Source of the DNA: Stercorarius parasiticus
Taxonomy: Eukaryota > Chordata > Aves > Charadriiformes > Stercorariidae
Direction of reading: 5' to 3'
Assembly: GCA_013396915.1 (NCBI GenBank)
Contig: VWZL01000879.1
Span: 166,023-230,022 of the forward strand
DNA length: 64,000 bases
A model generated the notes under the pieces. The model was not told the origin of the DNA. It was given only the letters and a program-made list of their open reading frames with translations, and did not search any database. The stretch's first letter is position 1. Each line of letters opens with the position of its first letter. A program made the position numbers and the translations under genes. Of this stretch, positions 22,819 through 36,305 are shown in pieces.

Positions 22819-25010
22819 GTGAGCACAATGCTTAGAAGTCCTTTATTACTCATTCAGTTGAATGGACAGCAGAAGGAAAACCATGCATGAACACATGTCG
22901 AGGCAATATATTTAAACTTTGTCAGCAGAAACGCACCATGCAACTTACACTGGAGGAGAGAACTGTTGCTTTGTGAAAATTTAATCTTTCATTTCTTTGA
23001 CTTTTGCATGTTTAAATCTCAAATTATTTTTTTATTGAATGATTCTGAGATGGTATCTTCTTTCTGCCCTACATTTAAAAGTAATGCAAATACGATAAAG
23101 CTGTTTTCCAAGTGGTCCTGTCCCTGCTGAGCTCAGTGGCAGTTCTCACTGTCTGAAGTGATGCAGGACTGCATGTGTAGGTTCTTGGATGGGAGAGTTT
23201 GCTCGTTCTTGGTTTCCTTTCTTCATATGGATTGATGTGTGACCAAAAGCCACAGGTTTGGCTGCTGAAACACCGAACCTCCACAATGTTAAAAGTGAAG
23301 ATCACTTCAAAATTTGTTTAATTCCCTTTCAATAACTACTTCTAAGATCATTTCAATGTACTGATTTTGTTTGTAGTCTGCTCCTTTTCCCCCTAGTACC
23401 AGGTATGTAAATTGTATTTCTGGTCATTGGTTTGTGTTTGAACTCGGATAACTTCTTATATCTTTGTTGTTGTAAGCAGGGTCTTCTAAGGCTTTCTAAT
23501 TAGCTTTTGCCTAATTTTGTTCACTTCCTGGAACTGAGAGATTTCCCACAAAAGCTTGGTTCCTCCCGCTTCTCAGTAAAATCACTAACTTTTGAAAATG
23601 CATTTCAGTGATACAACATGCCTAATTATAAGTTGATTTTTTTTTTAAGGTTTTAAATTTATGTTATAAATAATGAAATGTTTTTAAGGACTGAGTTGCA
23701 CACTGTTTCAATGTTATTCAAGACTCTACTGAAAACTTAGTTTTATTTCACTTTCACCTAATCTTTCTTTGTTTTATTCACGTTTTGTCATGGTAGCTTA
23801 TGTCCTAAAAGCCCTTTGTAATGCAGAAAAAATAATGATTTTTAATCTTTGTGCTATACTAAAAATGGTACTTAAATATAAGTCTGGTTTTGCTTTAACT
23901 TTTGTAACTCAGATTGCTTTTAATAACTGTGATTACAGTGTAGTATCCTGCCTGCCTCCTGGGCACTTAAGCTGTCTTTAGTGCAATCTTTGTAAGAGCT
24001 TGAAAAAGCAGGTAAAGAAATCCAGATTTTATTCTTTTGCTACTTCATAACTACTGTAGAGTTTTGTTGTTTCGTGAGTGCTGTTCTGCTTAAATGCTAA
24101 GTTATTTAGCACTGACAAGAAACAGTCTTCAGCTGTTGAAAATAAGAGTATATCTGTAATAAAGGTTATGATTATTTTTTATGCTTGTTGTCATTTCTTT
24201 GAAAAATATAATTTCAAATCTAAAAAGGCATATGCTTGTTTATTTAACAATCCCTTAGAATATGTTCCTATGTCACTGAGATCAGTGATAACGGGATGAG
24301 CTATGAATTGATTATTAAAAGGTAAGATTTTTAAGTTCATTAAATTTATTACTAGTGGATAATATTCTGCACTTGATGAAGTAGAAATTATCACTTATTT
24401 CAGAAGGAATTAGGATGAGGCTGAATTTGCTGAAAAGGTCTGTTTTCACTCAGACTTGGAATATGAGGATTATCTGTTGACATATGTATTTAAACCAAAC
24501 TGGTGTGAATACAAACCAGATCTTTCTTGGGAACTTTTTTATAGTACCTTTGAACCATAAAACAAGGTGACACATTTTTTTAAATCAGTATTTCTGATTT
24601 TGCAATAAAGAAATGTGCATTCTAAGATATGATATTCGAAGTGTTACTTTGCAGATTCTTGTACAGTTACAAATAGCAATCTTGTACAATATTATTGAAA
24701 ATCTAGATACAAAATAGAATGAGTATCTGTATAAAAGAAAATAAATCATGTTGACCTAAAATAAATAAGTTATCTTCTTAAATAAATTTCAGCAATCATT
24801 TTGAAGTCCAGGTTAAATGTCGATTTCTGTATCTGTTCTCACTGAGCACGAGAGGCTATCAGCCAGTAGCTGACGATGTCTAGCAAAGAATCTAGTACTG
24901 CAAAAACACTTCAGTATTCTTTAACTATATTTACAACACATAGTTGCATTGCTTTGGGGGTATCTTATTGTTATAAAACTTATGCTGTGCTGTTCATTCT
25001 CTTCCTGTAG
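22819..25010. other. Unassigned AT-rich DNA
   Basis: No gene or classifiable repeat recognised. Open frames at 23769-23981 and 24078-24299 are AT-driven and lack features. Confidence 0.5.
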
Positions 25011-25225
25011 ATCCTCCAAGAGTGACAATGGAGGTAATGTACGTCCCCAATCATACAGTCTCTTCTCCCCTCATGAATGTGCTTCACAAGGCCAAGGAAG
25101 TAGTGAGACAGTGCCATTTTGAAGCTAATCCTTTCCCTACAGGAGTTGAGTTAGCTGCACCCGTAAACATAGATCTGGTACTGGAATGCATTAGTGCCAT
25201 AGGTGTTGATTTATATTATTTCTAG
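25011..25225 (+). other. Candidate exon / open segment with good acceptor
   Basis: A pyrimidine-rich acceptor TTCATTCTCTTCCTGTAG ends at 25010. The plus frame then stays open for about 71 codons to TAG at 25223-25225, with a composition like ordinary soluble protein (Val, His, Lys, Glu, Pro). A possible donor GAG/GTAATG at 25034 would make a 23-base micro-exon. Without it the segment could be a terminal coding exon or a remnant. I do not recognise the peptide. Same strand as the CpG-island transcript. Confidence 0.25.
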
Positions 25226-28162
25226 TAACAGGAGTAAGGGAAGTTACTTAGAGTTGGGTTTGCATTTTCTTTTTTTTCACCCCTGCTTAATGTTTCTTGA
25301 AGATGAGCTTGACAGTTTCTGGTTTATTATAGTACTCTAGCATTTGTAACAAACTTTATTGTGATGATATTCTTATTAAAAATAAGACCTACAATTTGGA
25401 CAATTAATTACCATAAACTGTCTCTTTAATGTGTTGTAGAGTTAACTCTTGATTCATTCAGTTACAGGAGTTCTGCTGTTAATATTATTGGGAAGATGAC
25501 TCTCTCGTGGTCTTTGGTTTTGCTAAATACTTAGATCCATAAAAAAGCATTTATTTCTCACAAAATTGGATTATAAGTTTATAACAGAATGCAGTAAATT
25601 AAAGGAGGGCAGTCACACAGAGTAAGAAATTTTTTCTGCACTTTCTTCACAGTCTCCTTTTGTTTTCATTGTATGATACAATACATAGAGAACATGTTGA
25701 AAGCCACTTGTGTCCTCCTTTGGGTAGCTTTGGATACCATCTGACACTGGAGGTGACCTGAAGCTTTGCAAGTTACACTGACAATTTTGTTAGTGAAGTA
25801 TTGCATAGCATTTAAATATGACAGTATGTCCTTCCTGCTTGTATCTGCTTTCTGAGAACCTCCATTTTAGCATGTTGAATATTAGTTCGCGTTCTGATAA
25901 TACAGAGTGTGAGCTGTACGTAATGTTTCCCTGTGTACAGATGGGTGCAGATTGCAACCAACTTTACAGAGACCAGATGGGTCCTTTTCTGAAATACACT
26001 ATGGATGTCTATGCCATCTAGTCCTGCACGCGTAGAGATACCCAAGTTCTGAACAAGTTAGTGGTAGCCATATGTCATGGCATAGTGTCTAGTTTGGGTC
26101 TTCGATGTGGCACAGTGCTGCTGTGATTAGTTGAGTTCATGTTGGAACTACGGCCAAGACAATATGCAAGCTCATATTGCATATTATAAACTTATCTTTA
26201 ACATTTCTGAAACTAGGAAGTTCTGGTTTAGAAGAGGGTAGAGACAAAGAACATGTTGCACAATATGCTTATACTGTTCTGTTAAGATAAATTTGGTAAG
26301 AACTTAAACTGGCCATAAAAGTGTAGTAATAACTTGACCCTGTGCCCTGAACTATAGGTACGTAACATGTAATACAAAAATGTGGTTAGGCGTTTATGTG
26401 CTTCTGTGGCTTTGTCATTATGGTTCAGCTACACAAAGGATATATTCATTCAGCAAACAGTTGAGACTGTTTTTTTGTTTAGGTTTGCTCATACATTTTT
26501 TTCATCTGCATGGTGATGTTCACCCCTTGCAGAAGGGCAAGAGTATCTTAACATCAGTTTGTTGGTGAATAATCTGTAGGCATTAGCAGATGCACCAACA
26601 TATACAGGTCTCCAACAGTGACGGGTTTTTAGCATTGTGAAGCCTGGGTACATAAACTCTAACCATCATGAAGCTGAAACAGCCACCCCACTTACTGGCA
26701 GTTGGCTGTATTTGTGAGTGTGCAGCACTCTGGGAATCTGACATATTGCCTGTGAATAGTCAGTTTGGGAACTTCAGTCATCCTTAATTAGCATGTACCC
26801 AAGGGTTCAATATCAGCTGATTTGGGGTTGTGTTGTTTTTGCATCGTGGCTTGTTTGATCCAAATGCTATTGAGGGCAGCCCAAGTCTCTCCATTGGCTG
26901 CGATTAGTTGATCACTGTATGACATAATAGATGTGTATTGATTAATTCTCTGGAGTTCCTGATATGCACAAACACATAATGGAGGACCATTAGTGGCCAT
27001 TGTCACTGTTATTCAGTTTCCAGTAACATCTCATCTTTATTTTCAGGATGAAACCATCAATCCTACACAGTATTACAAACCAACCATGTAAACAAAAAGT
27101 TCTTGCCACATAATTGGAATAGTAGGAGAAACATTTTCTAAATTTGGAATTTTCCCAAAATCATGCTCACAGATCCATGTGACATGTTACAGAAGTTGCT
27201 GATTTCATTGTTTGGTTTTTGAACATGACTTCCAACTTGTAGGCAGCTGAAGGTTGCTGCAGCCTGTAAGCAGAAGGGCACAGGGGGCAGGGTGTTGCGT
27301 AGTGAAATGTAACTGTGACTCAGCTGTTGCTGAAAGTAACACTTGTTTCGTTTCTCCTACTTCTTCCTGATTATCAAGAAATGCACTACAGCACTGGAGC
27401 AAAGGAACACTGCCCAGTTAAAAAATACATTTGAAACTTACTAGAAATAGTGAACTGCAGAAAAGTAAAGCAGTAACTAGCAGCATTCCTTTCTTAGCTA
27501 TGAATTTTGTGGGGATTACTCATGCTACAGTGCTATTCCTAATTTTAGGAACAAATGTCTATCACTTCTTGTATGGAGATGTCATAAAACATTGGGCAAA
27601 GGTGAAGACTTTGTTAAGATATCCCCTGATATAATTCAGCTTTGCTATAAAGATATTGGACTGTAATAGGAGTACAAGTGTTTTTGGAAGACCTAAGAGA
27701 AATTCTTCCACTGATATCACATGTGTCTTCCATGCTTGGTATGTGTGTATCATCTCGGACATCAGAGATGGAAAAATCAGTAGCATCAGGACAGGATGGG
27801 CACTCTTCTCATGCAGAGCTTTGATGTGGATGAGAACTGGTGCTTTTAGATTCCTTGAACAACTGTCTGTAATATAAATAGCATAGCGTTAAATAGGTAG
27901 GTTCATGGGAGTACTCTTCTTCATTGAGTTTGTCTCTAATTTCTTTATATTACTGTGGACCCTGATTTCTACTTTGCCCCTCATACAATAACAGCAGCAG
28001 CCCCTACACCTCCCTTCCAGGTTTGCTACAAGACAATGGAGAGGAAGTAAACATAGGACGTTTAAGAAAAGACTTCTAAAGTAACCAGAGATACGCTAAC
28101 AGGATTATTTTCTTGAATCTTTATCCCATCCTCTGTTTCTGAGAAGAGGAATGCCTGGTCAA
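25226..28162. other. Unassigned DNA with scattered decayed open segments
   Basis: Several protein-like but short open segments occur on both strands. The minus-strand frame at 26788-27006 has a balanced composition with Trp, Gln and Asn and is followed by more broken minus-strand segments down to about 26560. A plus-strand segment at 27047-27088 follows a TTTATTTTCAG acceptor and runs 14 codons to a stop. None can be assigned. An old mobile-element remnant on the minus strand is possible but unproven. Confidence 0.3.
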
Positions 28163-28560
28163 GAATCACAGGATTATATAGATTGGAAGGGATCTCTGGA
28201 GTTTATCTAATTCAAACCACCGCTGAAAGCACGGCCTGCTTAGTTTGCTCAAGGCCTTGTCCAGTCAGGTTTTTAGCATTTCCAATGACGGAAATTCTGC
28301 ATCTTCTCTCAGTAACTTGTTCCAAGGTTTGACTGCCTTCATGGTGAATAATTTCTTAATATCTAATCAAAATTTCCCTTGTTGCAACTCGTGGCCATTG
28401 CCTCATCCACTGCAGTCCTTTCACTGCGTGTTTCTGAAAAGGGTTTGACTTTATCTTCTCTACACCCTTCTATTAGGTCATGGAAGACAGCGATAGGACT
28501 CCTCATGGCCTTCTCTTCTTAAGGCTGGGCAAGCCTGTTTCTCTCAAGAGTGCTGCTTTA
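28163..28560 (-). mobile_element. CR1 LINE 3' fragment, antisense, diverged
   Basis: Read on the plus strand, this is the reverse complement of the CR1 3' end. AATCACAGGATTATATAGA and TTGGAAGGGATCTCTGGAG correspond to the terminal repeat and the GGTCCCTTCCAACC box. Then come segments matching the CR1 3' tail in order: CTCAAGGCCTTGTCCAGTCA, the AATGACGGAAATTCTGCA-type stretch, TTCCAAGGTTTGACTGCC, GTGAATAATTTCTTAATATC and CCTTGTTGCAACTCGTGGCC. It is 5'-truncated, as most CR1 copies are, and its many point changes mark an old insertion. CR1 is the dominant LINE of birds and reptiles. Confidence 0.9.
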
Positions 28561-31500
28561 GTGCTATTTAACTCTCCTCTGTAAGGTTGAAGGTACACAT
28601 CTTGTCTTTGGACAAAAGAAGGTTTGTTCTGTCTTCAAGGCATTTTTGTAAGCTTCCCAGAGCAGTAGCTGAAGGATCACTAAAAAGCATCAAGACAGGA
28701 CAGTATATTGGGATATCTTAGATAAAAGTGTCTGACCATTACCATGGGGAATAAGAAAGAGGCAAGGCTTGAGGCGTTGCACAAACAAGACTGGTCCTGT
28801 TGACTGTCATTACAGCCAGATACAATGACATAACAAAACTGCTTGGAACTCTATGTATCCACCTCCTGTTTCGTTGATCTGTAGGCCTCAGCTGTTTGTC
28901 TAACCCTCTTTGTTACTCTAAACTGAAGCCTTGGCATTATCCTGTTTATTCCACATGTAGAAAAAATAAAAAGTCTACCTGCCTCTCAATAGATAATTTC
29001 TAACAGGTATTTGCTGGATAGTATTCTCTTACTGAGGAGATGAAGTGCCAGAGCTGCTTGTCAGTTTTTTAGATTACCTTACTGTTACATTATGTGGATT
29101 ACCTTATGATTTTGAAATAGCACACACAATATAGTAGGGAAGTCAGGGTTTTTTTGTAATTCTGCAAATTAATTACTCGGTCACCCCTTTGTGTCATTGC
29201 AAAGTGCTTTGCCACTTTGAGGTCTGATGGAGGCTTGGTAATGTTGTTCATGTCTTCCAAATAGACTGTGATTCTTAGGGTCTACAAGATACATTTTGAA
29301 AATTATATAAAAATAAGCAAAGTATCAATTTTCCTTTTTTAGAATTGCCTGCTCTCTTTAAGGTGTGTTTTGCTTTTTATTCCATTTAATTGTGTGTATC
29401 CATCAGTAATTTCACATGATGGAATGCAAAACAGGTCAGAGTGGTATCTACTCTGGTCAAAAGCATACAAAGTGCTTATCCCACTCAGTGCCAAGAAAAA
29501 TCTGGCTCTAGTGCCTGGAAGATGCCTCAACCAAGAGTGGAAGAGATGTATCTATTCTGAGAAAAAGATATGAAAAGGTTAGTAACTGTTTTTCCCTTCT
29601 ATATAGTACACGTCACTGGCCACATAGACATTTCGATTGTGAGGAACACTATTGCTGTCTTTGAGAACTGTATACACATAAAAGTCAGTTTAAGGAACCA
29701 TTACATTGCTTTTTAAATATAAATGTGCATCTGTTGGGGGGCATGGGCTACTTTTTCTGTAGTAGTGATACTTAACTCTTTGATTAATGTTGCTGTTCAA
29801 GTCTTGGAAAAGAAATGTATTGAAGTAGATTGTAGAGCATATTTTTGTTTGGTGCAGTAACGTTGCTTTATTTCTTTATGAGACAATTAGACAACAAAGC
29901 ACGTCTTGTACTACATATTGTAGCGATATCTCTACTCACAGATTAAGTTTTTAGAAGGAAAATTTTTTGGTAGAACTTCTTTAATCTTCTTAGGTATTAG
30001 TGTTTTTCTTGATTAAAGTCTTATTTCCTACCTGAGAAAAAAAGAAATGGGTAATAACTGTAACAGAGGGGGAAAAAAAAAGCATTTTTTTACTAATGTG
30101 TCAGCATGATCATGTACTGATTCTACATTTAGGAGCCATTTTTTGGTCTGCCTTACCCCATGTGCAGATATCAGGGGACAAGAGAGCAAAAGGGTCCTGT
30201 CTTCCTCCCTGTATGCTGGTTCTCTGTCTCTTCTCCTCATAGCCACTGTAGCATCCTGCCTCTGCGTTCCTGAACCCTGCACACAGTCCAAGCACAGAAG
30301 TCATTCAAGGGGAGGGAGCAGTCAGAATGGTTTTGTGTACAGGTAGCCAGCTTTCTTGTAATAATTTATAAGGACTACATCAGGAGCACAGACTGGGGAA
30401 TCTGGAGAACTGCCCAGAGTTGTTCTGATGGTTGTGCATGACGCTGACTCTCACTGAAGAAGGTGAAAGCCAGCTTGCTTACATCCTTGTATCACTGCTG
30501 GCATAAGAACAGTGATGAATCTGAGTTGACGTGGCCAATCTGTACGTATTGAGAGGAACCACACAGTGAGGACAGCCACTGTGAATTTATCGTCTCCAGA
30601 CAATGGGCTTATTTTTTTTTCCTACTGTGTAACTCATGTCCTCAAGTTAGTCTAAACAGGGAGTACAATGCAAAGTGATGTGTGAGATAATGTGTTCGTA
30701 CAAGAAATCCACCTGTTGTTGGGTGTTAGGGTAAATTCAGGTGCCTGGGTTATTTTATTGTAGTGGATTTTGTTACTCTCTGAATTATTAGTGGATTGTT
30801 TGTTCTGGAGACATGGAAGTAGTTGTGAACATCTGTGAAATGCTAGTAGCATATAAGCATTGTAAGCAAGTATCCACACTACGAAGTGGTGTGTGAGCAA
30901 CTGATGAGTTGTGTAAATTGACCTTTACCTGTCCTGTAATTTTCCAGTGCCGTATCAAGTTAGGTTGTTGGGTTTTTTTAATGTATAGATAGGAGTTAAA
31001 TTAAGCTCAATATTTAACTTGCAACTTGAGCTAAGATTACAGCAAAACCGAATCTAATATCAAATTTCAAAGAAGCCTGCAGGAGTGGCTCTTAGATCAA
31101 AAAGTAGTCGTTGATCTGACATGCCAGTCTCATTCATGTGCGGGCCTTTTGAAGAATGAAAGTATTAATCCCTATAAATGCAACGGCAAAACCTAGGGAA
31201 GTGAGGGCACTTATCATCCAAGCACATAGTCTGAATTAAAGACTATGAGGAGGCATAGTTATAAATTTGATGAGCAAGTCTTGTGTGAGAATTGCAAACT
31301 GTATTGCTGTTATAAAGCTTTCAATTCCATTGAGCTTCTGACTGCCTGAAGTAGACCATTTTGCTAGCCATTGCTGAGGTCTGTGCTGCCCTGCCTAGAT
31401 TGCTACAAGTATCCCAGCAAAATGTTACCAAACTAGAGCAGGCATGTCTAGATTATACCGCAGCCAATGTAATGACTGCATTTTTAATTACTGTGAGTTA

Positions 31501-32113
31501 ACATAATTTTTTCCTTTATGAGGACAACTCTTGGAGACACTTCTCTTTTTATTTGATTTTATTGTTTCTGTTGGTCTAAGATAAAAGCCACTTAGACTGA
31601 AAGAGTACGGAAGTTCTTTTTCTTATGAAAAAACCTATACGCCAGTGTGAATACACCTTACATGAAAATAATAGTATGTCAGTTGCACTTCACACTTAAA
31701 ATTCTAAGCAATGATGTACACAAGAGGTTTTAAAGTAACTTTAAACGGGACCTTATGATGCATACATCTTGGGTAATTCTCGACTTTAAAATATGGTATT
31801 ACAGAATTATTTTTACACATATGCAGGTTTAGTCATGTGTAGATCAACTATAGGTAGCTACGTGGATGTTTTGTGGTAGAGAAGTGTCATAGCAAGCAGC
31901 ACAGAATATAAAACTGGGATGGGTCACATTGAATTAATCTTCAGTGTTTAACTAAAATTCATAAAGGATTTAGTTAAATCCTTAAATTCACTCATTCTCA
32001 ACAGGTAAGAATTAGAATGTTGCTGTTTATAGTAGAAAAAAATGTGTTGCTAGAATACTATATGATCTGAAGTTTTCTAGTCTAAATATAATGTAAATAT
32101 CTAAATATACTTA
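28561..32113. other. Unassigned DNA
   Basis: No gene recognised. A segment from about 28798 to 29006 starts TGTTGACT, holds AATAAA near 28971 and ends in TAACA, which vaguely resembles an LTR, but the flanks do not form a clean target duplication. Minus-strand open frames at 30028-30291 and 30652-30900 have ordinary composition and no known motif. Confidence 0.4.
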
Positions 32114-32171
32114 GTGTCTCAAAAAAAATTTACATTAAATAAACTGCATAGTCAAAAATCATTTGAGACAC
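32114..32171. repeat. Small inverted repeat
   Basis: GTGTCTCAAA at 32114-32123 is the exact reverse complement of TTTGAGACAC at 32162-32171, with 38 AT-rich bases between. It could fold as a stem-loop or be the ends of a short non-autonomous DNA element. No flanking duplication is obvious, and an inverted repeat of 10 bases is not rare in 64 kb. Confidence 0.5.
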
Positions 32172-35100
32172 AATGTGTTTAGTGAATAGCCAATTTAAGA
32201 TCAATATGAACAACCACCAAGACAATTGTTTAATGAGGACAGCAGTTCTGCTTTATAAGAATGCTCTTTTGAGAGCTAGCGGTATACAGAATTTCCATTA
32301 GTTTAACATGTTAAAGTAGGAAACTTCCCTTCATAGCTGCACATCTATATTCACTGCCGCCTTTATGAATCTTAGTTTACCTCTTGGCTGCGTGCACTGG
32401 GAGATCCTACTGGCATATGTGGAATATAACTATGCCTTGGAAAAATAGGATTTCTGGATTCTTTTTTGTTCCCTGTACTGGATGCGCGGTGCCTGTTCTT
32501 TCATTGCTCTGAATGCTGAGGAGACATTGCTCTCAAATATTAATTCTGCATAGATAACTCTTCCTCCTGGGTCAGCAGGACTGAACATGGAAGGGCTCTG
32601 TACGGTTCTGCATTTCCATTTTCAGTTACTGTTGAAATGTCCATCTCTTTTACCTGATAATGTGAATTTTTCACATGAAATCAGGCAATTCTGTTCTGTT
32701 TGATGTTACCAGTTTAGAATTTAAACATTTTTCTTAATGTAATTCCATCTACATTATTCATAAAGTATATTTAATTAATCAAGTACCTTTCAAAATACAT
32801 ACAGAACTGTTCCAATAACACATCCTGTGTGCCTATACTAATCTATAACCTTATCTCTTCCGCCAAGTTTTTCACAAAGTGATGTCAAACTCACTATATT
32901 TTGCATAACAAGTTATTTGGTTTTTTTTGATGCATAAAATATTGCTAGCATTGCTTTAATGTATATATGGAAGTGACTCTCCATATGACAGTGGGAGTGC
33001 TGTTGTTAGAATAGGATCAGACGCCCTGTTCTGTATGGTAGATACAATACCTGTATTTAAGATAGGTTGGATACAAATTCCAAACTCTAACCTCTACATT
33101 TCAATGTACATATGTATTAGTATACCTTGGTATACAAACCACTGTATTCATATACATTCTTTACCAAGCTGGTATTCTAGATGAACACAATCATACAGTT
33201 TGGTAACAAGTAATTTATTTTATGCATATGTATGAACACATATAAAAATACCATTAATGTCTAACTATAACTTACTACTATTCCAATGGATTTTATATTT
33301 TTAACTTTTTTATTGGTTGTAAATTAGATTAATTTGTCCAGTTTAATATTTTCTGTATGACTTTCTAATCAAGAATTCTGTCATGCAGAAAAAGAAACCA
33401 AGGAAAGTTATTAAAACCTATCTGGCACAGATAGAATATTAGATTTCCTTCTAGTGGATACTGCCCCATATTGTCACATGCAAATTAAAGCTTTTTGCAA
33501 CTGATTGATTATTAGAATTTCAGAGCATATTACAAGACCAACAGTCATTTACAATAAATCTTTAGTTTTCAATCTCGTGTTCTTGTAAGACTGTTTGGAA
33601 AGAAACCAAGTATTGGGATTTTGTGTGACTCACCCTGGTGGGTAGTTCTTAATGTCTGAAGAATATGCATTCTACGGTCCTTGTAAAGTACATTGTTGAT
33701 TTTATAGGAGGTATTTGAATTGCTTAATGTATTACCAAACACTTGATTAGTAAATAATGCTTTACCTAAGTAAATTTTGCTTACAGAGAAATTCCATGCT
33801 AGGTACAGTATACCACAGACTTAAAAGTAAACGAGAACATGCTTTGGTTTTCTCAAATCTGTGATCTGAATGACAACACAGGAGGGAGTTACGCTGTGCC
33901 AGAACTCTTGGTAAAATCCGAAACCTCCACAAAATACATCTAGTTTCATGTTTTGTTATGTACTCTGTATGTAAACAAGGCTCATCCATGCTTGCAAATC
34001 TTTTAGAAAGATATTACTATTATTACTGATGTGGATGTCTAGAAAATGTGTGCTAACTAATGTATACAAACATGCAGAATACCTATTCCTGGTGTTGAAA
34101 TAGTACAGAGTTAGTGAAATTACATAATTTTGTGGCAAGACCAGCAAAAAAGTAATTATTCAGAGGCAGCATTGTGAATTATTTTGTTTGGTTTGGGGCA
34201 TTAAACTTGAAGTTAGTTTTGTTTTGTGAGGCAGAAAGTCCGTTTTTGGAATGAGATATATGTTTGATTTTGTAAACTTGTTCACAGTATTTCATCATTC
34301 TTATACCATGTGTTCTAAACTAAACAGTCTAGATTCCAGATGAATGTTGATGGCTACAGTACAAACATCTGTTTTATCATCCTTTAGTACTGGTGAGTTA
34401 TTTCCTCTATTCAACTCTAAGTTATCTATGGAAAAATTACCCATCTATGAATTAATTGGGTCCCATTATCCCCAGTTACTCCTGCTTCAGCACAGTACTT
34501 CACAATCTAAGATTCAATGTGGGTATTATTTTAAACCAGACCTTGCTCTGTTAATACCCTTTAAAGTTGCTACTGCTCTTTATAGAAATGTTTTAGGTTT
34601 TTCATAGGTGAATTTACGCACTAAATATGTTCTTATAACCTAATTTAACCTTTTTTAAAATTTGCTATTTTTTTGCTTTATCTGGGTTATTCCTTCTCCT
34701 CCTATAATCCTATATATTTGAAAGTTAGCTGTAGAAACCTTTGCTAAACTTCTCATAGTGTGACTGTCTTCATGACAGTCACATCTCATATTTAGTTAGT
34801 TACTTCATTGGGATTACTTGCTTAAATGCTCTGCTATAGCAGGGTTTAAGTATTTAATTCTTTACCACACTTAAGTATTGCATCACATATATAAGATTAA
34901 AAAAGCCAGTGACCAGGCTGGATAGGAACCCAGTTTCTGTATTAATCTGATGAGAACTGTGAGTAAATGGTAGTTCTCTCAGACAAGTTAATTTTCCCTC
35001 CCTGCTTCATTTCTGGTCTGAGCCTTTGAGAGTTTGGATTTTTCTGAAACCAGGGTGGTTCTCTGAAGCACATGAAGGCAGGATCAAAGTCTGTAGATAA

Positions 35101-35906
35101 AAGTTCTGCATAGAATCAAATACAAGAATTAGAATATTTGTTGGAGTTTTGTATTAGAGTTGTGAGATTTAATTCACTCTATCAAATAAGAAACAAATTA
35201 CAATCTCCATCATGCAAGGATTTGTCATCCTTATATAAGCATAGATTCGGGTCTTTCTCTAAGTCCATATCTAGTGGGTTTTATCACACTTTTTGTTTTC
35301 TGCCCTGAGTATATATCGGGAAGGTTATCGTTACACAGGCTTTCCAAAAGGTTTCCTTGTTGCAATAAGCTTGCTGCCAGGCCCCTGACAAAATTCAGAA
35401 AATGTATTCAGCCATATTTATTAATTCAACAGAATGATATCAGTGATACTGGCAGAGAAAAGTAAAGTCTAACACTTAAGACATTAACATTTCTCTGACT
35501 ACAGCACCTTAATTTTTAATGAAGCCATACTATTTATTCCAAAACTTCAAGGAATGTCCTTAGTATCATTTTGAAATTTCCAACTGATTGTGATTATATA
35601 TGAAAGGTGTAGTTTTTGTTAAGTTTATTTGATTTTACTTCGGGTATCTTAGCCCCCTGGTGCATTTCTAGGTGGTGAAGCAAAGAAAGTCAGAGCCAAC
35701 AGTTAGAACGGGAAAACAGGGGTTTGTGGTTTGGAGAGAAGCAATAATGAAAGGCAAGGGAAATTATAGTTGGTGAAATTAATGGAATTATGATTGGTGA
35801 AATGAGGATTCTGGAAGGATTTTTTTGTTGTCAGAAAATACGATTTTTCAAAAGCAAAACTTTCTCTTAGAATGAAAAGAATTCTCATCATCTTGTTGAG
35901 AAGCAG
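32172..35906. other. Unassigned AT-rich DNA
   Basis: No gene, RNA or classifiable repeat. Only short frames are open. An imperfect tandem duplication of the unit ATTATAGTTGGTGAAATTAA-like sequence (about 35763-35805) is the only local structure I noticed. Confidence 0.5.
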
Positions 35907-36305
35907 ATGAGCGACTCCATTTTATCTCAGTTTTCCAACCAAGCAAGCAAGAGCCTGAGGGAAGCATGGAGATATACTGTTATTTCATTTACTAAAATGC
36001 AGCTTTTATTTATTTTCAAGGTCTCCCTGTGCAGGAAGCTTCCAGATCTGAAGATCGACATTTCCTGCTTCACATGTCCCAAACTGAAAAATATTCCACA
36101 CATGAAGTCTTGTAACATCTTGCAGGTAAGACATTTGAAGCCAATTTACACATTTCTCCATGTGCAGGGTTTCATTTTGCCACCATACTGTGGAAAGAAC
36201 ATTGCCAGAACTATAAGCTCTGTTTCGATCAGGATGGCGCTTAGAAATACATCTAGCTGCTTGCAGTTTAGACAAGAATTGTGGAGCTGTATACCTTGTC
36301 AATGA
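35907..36305 (+). CDS. Open reading frame of 132 codons, unknown, possibly spliced at 36021-36125
   Basis: The plus frame from ATG 35907 to TGA 36305 is among the longest in the window outside CR1, and a long minus frame overlaps it (36006-36302, 98 codons). Inside it, an acceptor TTTATTTATTTTCAAG ends at 36020 and a consensus donor CAG/GTAAGA begins at 36126. They enclose 105 bases, exactly 35 codons, in the same open frame, with several Cys and Lys residues. That agreement of frame, length and splice signals makes an internal coding exon conceivable. I recognise no domain, and no partner exons could be connected. Confidence 0.22.
   Translation: MSDSILSQFSNQASKSLREAWRYTVISFTKMQLLFIFKVSLCRKLPDLKIDISCFTCPKLKNIPHMKSCNILQVRHLKPIYTFLHVQGFILPPYCGKNIARTISSVSIRMALRNTSSCLQFRQELWSCIPCQ

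Noticed and set aside
26560..27402. Minus-strand protein-like segments suggestive of a retroviral remnant
   Set aside because: Balanced composition but no diagnostic motif and no LTRs; both strands contain comparable open segments, so the signal is not above chance.
28798..29006. Possible LTR: TGTTGACT start, AATAAA, TAACA end
   Set aside because: The flanks GGTCC and GGTAT do not match as a target duplication, and there is no independent similarity. Left unassigned.
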